Assembly (NCBI GenBank): GCA_016081115.2 | Contig: CM071936.1 | Coordinates: 92,247,943 to 92,311,942, forward strand | Source: Rehmannia glutinosa | Lineage: Eukaryota; Streptophyta; Magnoliopsida; Lamiales; Orobanchaceae | Length of the DNA: 64,000 nt | Direction of reading: 5' to 3' | In this document: piece by piece, positions 57,701-64,000 of the stretch | Layout of the letters: every line of letters starts with the position of its first letter | Numbering within the stretch: the stretch's first letter is position 1 | Program-made: the position numbers and the translations under genes | Notes under the pieces: generated by a model | What the model was told of the DNA's origin: nothing | The model's input: the letters and a program-made list of their open reading frames with translations, nothing else | The model's database searches: none

Positions 57701-58968
57701 TTCCTCGCCTTGCGATTTTGAATCTATAACGGGACTATGTTCCTCCTAATCTTTCAAGATATCGAAGGTTGCTTATCCTTCTGATAATCATCTTCATCCA
57801 AAAACTCCACCAACGCCATAATTGCCACTCGCGTTTTTCAAAAATTTTCCTGAACTGCTTCCTGAATCAATAATACTCGATTGCACCAGTTATCCGCTGA
57901 ACTTGTATTTACTTTCTGCTGAGTCAATTAGGTGTGTCGAGCTCACAATCGGAATGGATACGTCGGGGGATGGAACCGGGCAATCGGCCGCTATTCCACT
58001 CTTCGGCCCCATCGTCCTAATCTAACCGAGGGACGGAGTTTGTCCAAGGGAAGCGGGTCCAACTTGAGGTATAATCATGATTATGACAATCCGGCCTAGC
58101 TAGATCTATTGTGGATTTGTCTTTGCTATGGAGCGATAAGGTGATAGGTCTTGGACCATCTTGCTCGGGGAGTTACAAGGAAGAATGAAGGAATCGTTGT
58201 TTGATCCACACGATTCTGGAGTTATCGGACCCGTTTGGTTGGCACTACAAATCCGTACGCAACCGCTACTTGTTTGCATTGGTTGGCGCTACAAATCCGT
58301 ACGCAACCATTATCTGCCTTGCATGGGATTGGCGTTACATTTCCGTACGCAATCCTACCTGTCTTGACTGAATCACATAGTGCCTGTGTGACCATGAACT
58401 ATTTTCTTGAATTGTATAAGTATATTACTTAAATATATTTTTCACGACGCTTGAACTGTGTGTGAATTCATGCATCATACTCACGTGTTTTCATATAACT
58501 GTTTTCTCGCATTAACTATATATATCGCCACACTTACACACGATCACCCCATCCACTGAGATTTCTGTCTCATCCCCACCTGTTTTCTAACCTTTAGATG
58601 AGGACTTCGTTGAAGATGCTGAACCGGTCTTGGATTGAGCCCTTGAACTCCGCTTGTTGGATTTACCACTTCTTGTTGTTGTTGATGGACTTATTTCTTT
58701 TGATTGTTGTTGGACTATTTTGTTTTCGTTTCATTCCGGTTTGTAACTGAAGGGCGTAGGACCCTTTGACTTTTAAGTTGTTTTTCGTTGGTTGGTTTTG
58801 AGGAAGTAATTTGGATTGTGGATGTGGTGGACGTAAGTTGTACTTGTTATTTTATTTCATTGTTATTTTGACTCTGTTTCATTGGGTTCTCGTTGATATT
58901 CGTCTGCATTGTTTTGGTTACTTGTATTTAAGTTGTGGATCGTCGTCGCATCCCGTTTGGGCGTGACA
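54748..58968 (+). mobile_element. Solo LTR of family B (TSD AATTT)
   Basis: 4221 bp, TGTGAAGCCCAAT to TTTGGGCGTGACA, flanked by an exact 5-bp duplication AATTT (54743-54747 and 58969-58973). It differs from the other copies most at 55430-55800, where CTTCAAATCTTCA-type repeats replace the usual sequence. The palindrome is at 58071-58084; the three hairpins at 58237-58355 are the best preserved of all copies. Confidence 0.93.
55540..55790 (+). repeat. CTTCA-rich degenerate repeat in the solo LTR
   Basis: ATCTTCAAA and close variants recur about 15 times (for example 55548, 55578, 55608, 55658 and 55690). The other B LTRs have only ordinary sequence at this point, so it is a local expansion. 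Confidence 0.72.
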
Positions 58969-60754
58969 AATTTAATTAAAACTGACAATATTTCTTTGAT
59001 TTGAGCCAATATGTATTAAATAAATAACTTATATGCTATTGTTCTATTATAAGGTATATAAATATATTTATATCATAAAATACAATAAAAGATTGATGCA
59101 CACATTCTGAAATGAAAACCTCGCTGAGTGGCTTTTTAAATAAATCATTATCCTTTAATTTAAATAAAAGAGCACATTGGTTATTCTTCTTATCTTTTTA
59201 CAATGTACTTTTGTTTTAAGAATATATAGTTTTATGATTTACAAATTTATCTAAATGTTTAAATTTTATCACTTTAAAGGACAAAAATATAGGTAAAAAT
59301 AATTTAATTCTTCGATTTATTATTATTCATTAATTTCTTGGCACCATTCTATTTGTGTTTACCATTTCGCCTCTTACAGTAACAAAGAAAAAAATAAAAT
59401 AAGAAAAAAAGAATTTTCGGTGAAAATCTAACCCCAAATTCTTTTGAAAAAGAATCTTGATATGCTATTCAAATTCTTTATTATAAATATAGATAAAATA
59501 CTTAATATAAATTAATATATCCACTAAAAAAATTTGTTTGATTTTACTAAAGATAACAATTAAAAAAAATAATATGGAAGACCACAAACACGCGTGCAAC
59601 TCAAAAAATTGAAGTATATATTTATATTTTTAATTGAAATTTACAATGCTATGCGGTCAAATAATTGAAAATATGCTTAGGAAAAAATTGACAAAATCTT
59701 ACATGAATATAAAATATTCGTCAATCTAGAGATTTGTTACCTTACAATAAAAGGACAACAATTTGTTCAACGAGATAATATTTTTAAACTTTATAAACAC
59801 TCAAAATGGCCAGCCATGTATTACCTTTAAGAAAAAAATCTTATTCAAATGTTTACAAAAACAAAATCCATTTGTACATTGCATTTTTAAATAAACTTCC
59901 CATATAAACTTTTTTCTGTTGAGAAAATTTTTCATCGCATTATATAATTTCTTTTGACTGATGAGTGATTACAACTATTCATTGTTGATCAAAATGAGAA
60001 AACTCAGGAGGTCTACAACTATTGGAAATAAAGGATAGAGAACGAACATAGATGTTAATAATACGATTTCTATTCTCTCTTTCATTTATATCATGCTTAT
60101 ATTCATTATTGTTTTAGAGTATTATTATGATATTGCTGTAAATTTTGTTGTAATACAACTATAATTTATATCTAATGAAATAATAGTTTGCTATACATTT
60201 TTATTCATGATTTTTTCTGTCATATTATTTTGAATTATATCTCAATTTAAATTTTATCAATTGATTATAGAAATTGTTATTCATTCTTATTTAAAAGCGT
60301 ATACTAGCATAAAAATTCTATTCTATAGTCAGCATATTCACAACAAATTCATGCAGCCTTTTCTCTTTCTCATTAATCATTATAAGGAAAAAAATACATT
60401 TGCACCATCAACACACTATTAACTGGAATTATCCACACGTTAATTATATGATATGAAAACGATCTAATTTAGTTTCTTTCCCTACTAACTTATTCCATAG
60501 AATAAAAAATAGCAAGTTTTTGTGTAGGTGAGAGAAACGTTAAGATCATCTTTATGTAATTTTGTATGATATTTATGAATAATTTTATGATTTGATTACC
60601 GATTCTTGAAATTTTGATTTAATTGAGAATGAAAGCACTTGAATGACTAGTTTTCACACAATTCCAAATGTATAAAAGATTCTAGTCACACAACAAATCC
60701 GAGTACTCTACCGTTGACAGAGAATAAATACCCATGAATATTTACATATTCTAA

Positions 60755-60796
60755 AAAATAATAATAATAACAAGAGTAGTAGTAGTAGTAGTAGTA
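60755..60796 (+). repeat. AAT and AGT trinucleotide microsatellite
   Basis: About five AAT units are followed by about seven AGT units. Confidence 0.9.
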
Positions 60797-61489
60797 TGCA
60801 TATGCATGTAATTTATTACTACCTTTGTCTTTTCATCATTTGTAACATGTTGACACTTTGTATGTATGCAAAAAGCTTGAATCATCAATATCCGCATCTA
60901 CAGATCATCTCTCAGAAAAGTCCAAGAAACCTATAAATAATGAAAATTTTGAATTGAGCATTGTAACCTATACATTTTCAAGAACCACTTTCAGGGATAT
61001 TTCAAATTGTATTTATTCACTATATTGTTTGGCTTCAGACTATTTAAGCCGTCCACAATATATTTGGAAAAAATATTGAAAATATTTATTGGATGATGTT
61101 TTCTACAAACAATGTCAACTGAGAAAAGTATAGAAACATTGTTCTGATTATGATTATTATATTGAATTATTAATTTGTGTTGTATTTAACTGACCTTTCT
61201 AATTGATTCATTTGATGTTTTCCAGAATTGAATTTGAAATTTAAGTCTATAATTGAAAATAAAAATTATATATATAATTTTTTGTTTTTATTTACGTTAT
61301 ATGAGTATTTTATTATTAAAATAAAGTAATAAATACTAGAAGTCTCAGTATAAACCAATAATAATACACGTGGAATGCACGTGCAGGATTATTAGTTAAA
61401 GGAAAAAAAAGAGTTTCAGTTTCGAAGTTAAACAAATTTCTTCTTCTCTGGTCAACTGGTGGACTGAAAAAAGTGTGGCCCAACTTAGC

Positions 61490-61580
61490 ATATATTTTCC
61501 CAATGACCACGGGTATTACTCTTCAGTGAAGAAGCTCGGGTTCGAGTCTCTACACTATCAGGGACAAATTTTTAAATATT
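61490..61580 (+). repeat. Possible tRNA-derived SINE remnant
   Basis: GGGTTCGAGTCTC at about 61536-61548 fits a pol III B box. No convincing A box or terminal A/T tail with target duplications was found, so this is a weak call. Confidence 0.25.
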
Positions 61581-61758
61581 AATAACTTAACACATATTTT
61601 ACAGACATCATTTTGTTTCGGTTTAATTATTTAAACAACATATGTAGGAAAAATAGGGATCAAAGGATTTTTTTACTTGAGTAAAAGGCGAGATAGAGAT
61701 CTAGAAAATCATGTTTCTCCGAGATTAAAGGGGATACATAAGGAAACCAAGATCACTA

Positions 61759-62488
61759 TGTTAGGGCGTAATATTTACGCCAAATAGTTTTTCAAATAAG
61801 AGGTTGTGTTTTGATTTGTTTTGTCTTTCTAGACTTATAGAAAGATTAGATTGTAAATATATTAGGAAAGATCTCATATTGATATGGTATAGATATATTA
61901 GGACTCTTTGATATTTATCTTGTTTTTCTAACATAAGTAATATACTTATCATATATTTTTATATATCTTCTTTCTATGTTTATATGGACTCTTTGAAAGG
62001 TCTTGGGCGCCTATAAAAGAGATGAGGACATGCTCAATCAATACACAAAAATATACCGAGACGCAAGAGAGTTGATACGTTTAGAGTCATTCAAGTACAA
62101 GTAACTTCATTGTATCTTGAATGCGATCTCGGATGTGATTACATCCAAAGGATAACATTCGGTTTGCGGCGGTTTGTTAGCTTTTTCATCCATAGCTTTT
62201 TAGTACTGTGATAAATGAAGTCCATACATATCTATTGTTGGATGATTTGTATTACATAGATCAGATTTTCTCTAGATAGGAGTTTTCATTGGTTTTCTAC
62301 TAGTTGATTTTAGTATTCTTTGTATACATAATCAAACGATTTTACTAGTGGAAAGTTTCGCCATATTAGCACATCTACAAGCAAATTGTCTTACTTCTTT
62401 TCTTTTTATTCCGCTGCTTGTGATTACATCTGTGATCACATCTATACTTTGCAAAATTTTGGAATATCTACGTGCTACAATTCTTTCA
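61759..62488 (+). repeat. 5' LTR of a second copia element
   Basis: It begins TGTTAGGGCGTAATA and ends about CTTTCA, with a TATA box CTATAAAAGAG (62012-62018) followed by a CAATCAATACAC leader. About 730 bp. A PBS-like sequence and a copia gag start follow directly. Confidence 0.72.
62012..62018 (+). promoter_or_regulatory. TATA box of the second copia LTR
   Basis: TATAAAA in the context GCGCCTATAAAAGAGATG. Confidence 0.7.
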
Positions 62489-62490
62489 AT

Positions 62491-62504
62491 TGGCATCTAA
62501 AGCC
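62491..62504 (+). other. Degenerate primer-binding site
   Basis: TGGCATCTAAAGCC resembles the tRNA-iMet site (TGGTATCAGAGCC) with substitutions. Its position between LTR and gag supports the reading. Confidence 0.6.
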
Positions 62505-62548
62505 AACACTTGATGACACTAAGTGTTGATCATGTGTATTTGTTAGCA

Positions 62549-62860
62549 TGGATATTCCTAATAACCCCACTTTTTGTCCCTCTATTCTAGATGGCTCCAC
62601 TATTTGGAAAGTCAAAATGCGGGCCTACATCAAATCCATTAACGAAAGGGGCTGGCGTGCAATCCTTTCAAAGCTGACACCTCCGAAACTTGATACTGAA
62701 CGATGACTACCAGGAAAAAAAAAGTGAAATTGATTGGTCTAATGGTGAAACATCTTTAGCAAATCACTATTCAAAGGCATTGAATGATATCTTTGGTATT
62801 ATGGATCAGAATATATTCAAAATCATAGCCAATAATATCTTTTTCCATCATTGTCTTAAT
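62549..62860 (+). pseudogene. gag: copia gag, N-terminal fragment
   Basis: ATG 62549 opens MDIPNNPTFCPSILDGSTIW, then KVKMRAYIKSINERGW, the standard start of a copia gag domain (ILDG..W K.RM.A.IKSI..R.W). After a shift near 62690 it goes on with SEIDWSNGETSLANHYSKAL and NDIFGIMDQNIFKIIANN. It then runs into CACTA-type sequence near 62860 and stops. The rest of the element is not found downstream in the window. Confidence 0.78.
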
Positions 62861-62990
62861 GACGGATTTCATAGTATGTCCCTAAGAAATTATCAACGAT
62901 TTTGTTAAAGATAGAAAAAATCCATCGCTAAAATTTTAGCAACGGATTTTCTGGGTTTATTCCGCCGCTATTTGGTGATTTCCGGTAGTG
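62860..62990 (-). mobile_element. One terminus of a second CACTA element
   Basis: The sequence ends TTTCCGGTAGTG at 62990, the complement of a CACTACCGGAAA terminus. Just inside lie repeats such as CATCGCTAAAATTTTAGC and ACGGATTT, of the kind found next to CACTA ends. No matching left terminus was found in the window, so it is a fragment or the other end was lost. Its terminus differs from that of the element at 11287. Confidence 0.65.
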
Positions 62991-62999
62991 ATACTTGAT

Positions 63000-63640
63000 T
63001 TATAATATGCAGTATTGGTATTATAAACAATCGGAATGTAATGAATATGTTGGTAATACTTACTGAATAGAGAGACTTGATTTAGTGCATACTTAATTGA
63101 GTTTGATGCATACTTATGTTTAATTGGTGCGAACTTACTTCATAGTTATGATTATTTTTGATATGTACTTAGTATGTACTTACTGCATCGTTACCATAAA
63201 TATGATGACTAAATATAATACATCATATAGTATAATTGATTTCTACTACGTAGTATTGGTATTATAAATACGCAATAAAAGTAGTATATGAATGCAATTT
63301 TTTAGAATTAAACAATCAACCTGTAATAAATATGTTATTTTGATTCATACTTAATGTGAATATGTAGGATTATATTTGATGCATAGTTAATGTGAATGTA
63401 CTGCATATTTAGTTGGGTTTTGATGCATGCTCAGGTATAATTGGTGCAAACTTACTACATGGTTGGGTTCATTTTGATGTATATTTAATGTGTACGTACT
63501 ACATGGTTACTAAATATGTTGACTAAGTATAATACATCATATAGTAAATAACTTGTGTTACACTGCATGTAGCATCGTATGCAAAGTTTATGTATTAAAT
63601 ATGTAGTATACAATAATAAAGATGCAATAAATTGGAGTTG
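63000..63640 (+). repeat. Imperfect tandem repeat, about 2 units
   Basis: GTATTGGTATTATAAA at 63011 and 63253, with a related word at 63605, starts each unit. TGATGCATACTTATG/TGATGCATGCTCAGG and the long match AATACATCATATAGTA (63218 and 63532) recur about 314 bp apart. Unit lengths differ through indels. Confidence 0.75.
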
Positions 63641-64000
63641 GTGTCAGGTAATTCAACAAAGTTCAAATCGTTTGTTATAAAAGAGTACAAAGAAAAAAAG
63701 GTAATATAAAGATATCACAGTTTGTTTTGTGCATGTTCTATTGTTATGTGTTGTAACGTCACGCACGACTCACATCGTCTCTTTAGCTTTGTACTTATTT
63801 TCATTACTTTTCTTTTTGACTTTGATTCGGCTTCTACTTCATTTGTTGTTTGCCTATTTTGGTGGCACCATGACGTCTAATTTTGATATAGAGCCCCAAT
63901 ATTTTTTAATAACCCTTATTTGTATCAATTGATTTTTCTTCTCTTACTCTTACAACATCTTGTTTTTTGCCTAGATATTATACGTGATAAATCTGTCAAT
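63641..64000. other. Unannotated end of window
   Basis: A 67-codon plus-strand frame at 63729-63932 is hydrophobic and matches nothing I recognise. No gene is called. Confidence 0.4.

Larger units (their letters stand above)
58974..61758. other. AT-rich intergenic DNA without genes
   Basis: I see no coding blocks, LTR ends or transposon termini here. Minor items are a microsatellite (60755-60796), a pair of CACGTG-type sites (61367-61384) and a tRNA-like B-box motif (61536-61547). It may be old repeat DNA or true intergenic sequence. Confidence 0.55.

Noticed and set aside
61536..61548. tRNA gene
   Set aside because: Only a B-box-like motif is present; no cloverleaf, A box or anticodon arm could be drawn.

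Overview
This 64-kb window is plant nuclear DNA, very probably from a eudicot, and it lies in gene-poor, transposon-packed heterochromatin. I found no convincing host gene. The evidence is the set of plant-only mobile elements: Ty1/copia of the SIRE/Maximus type, Ty3/gypsy chromoviruses of the Tekay/Del type, an Athila-type gypsy element, a CACTA DNA transposon with subterminal hairpin repeats, and a LARD-like non-autonomous LTR element. The species cannot be named from the sequence. Every element coding region is broken by stops and frameshifts. Many of the small indels sit at CG-rich spots, so part of the decay may be consensus error. A run of exactly 100 N at 54057-54156 shows that this is a draft scaffold.

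Layout. 1-5422: SIRE-like copia element on the minus strand (integrase, protease, gag, PBS, 1.5-kb 5' LTR), inserted into the pol gene of Tekay-type element A, whose integrase and chromodomain-like tail (5428-6957) and 3' LTR (7004-9318) follow. 9312-15195: a different, old LTR-like sequence (C) split by a complete 3.6-kb non-autonomous CACTA element (11287-14930, TSD TAT). 15196-22069: reverse-strand fragment of the 4-kb 'B' LTR, split by a LARD-like element (16246-21965). 22070-23602: degraded repeats. 23608-27646: solo B LTR (TSD ATTGT). 27652-29240: AT-rich DNA with a foldback-like repeat. 29246-43091: complete B element with 4-kb LTRs (TSD TTAAA), an extra ORF before gag, gag, and chromovirus pol. 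43225-43883: reverse fragment of a B-like LTR, interrupted by an Athila element (43884 to the gap) that carries a tRNA-Asp-type PBS, gag, protease, RT, RNase H, integrase and an ORF like the ATHILA ORF-1/env-like region. 54157-54528: B LTR tail. 54748-58968: second solo B LTR (TSD AATTT). 58974-61758: AT-rich DNA. 61759-62860: 5' LTR and gag start of another copia element. 62860-62990: one end of a second CACTA element. 63000-63640: imperfect tandem repeats.

The most unusual signals are structural. First, the LARD-like 3' LTR holds seven tandem hairpins with an almost invariant GTGGT loop and stems that vary by compensating substitutions (21491-21707). Second, every B LTR holds three tandem hairpins, two closed by GGTTG/CAACC and one by GGATTG/CAATCC, next to an invariant 14-bp palindrome. 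Third, the first part of the B LTR has a period near 170 bp marked by splice-donor-like GGTAAG motifs. Together these look like structured cis-elements inside LTRs, which ordinary transposon annotation would miss.
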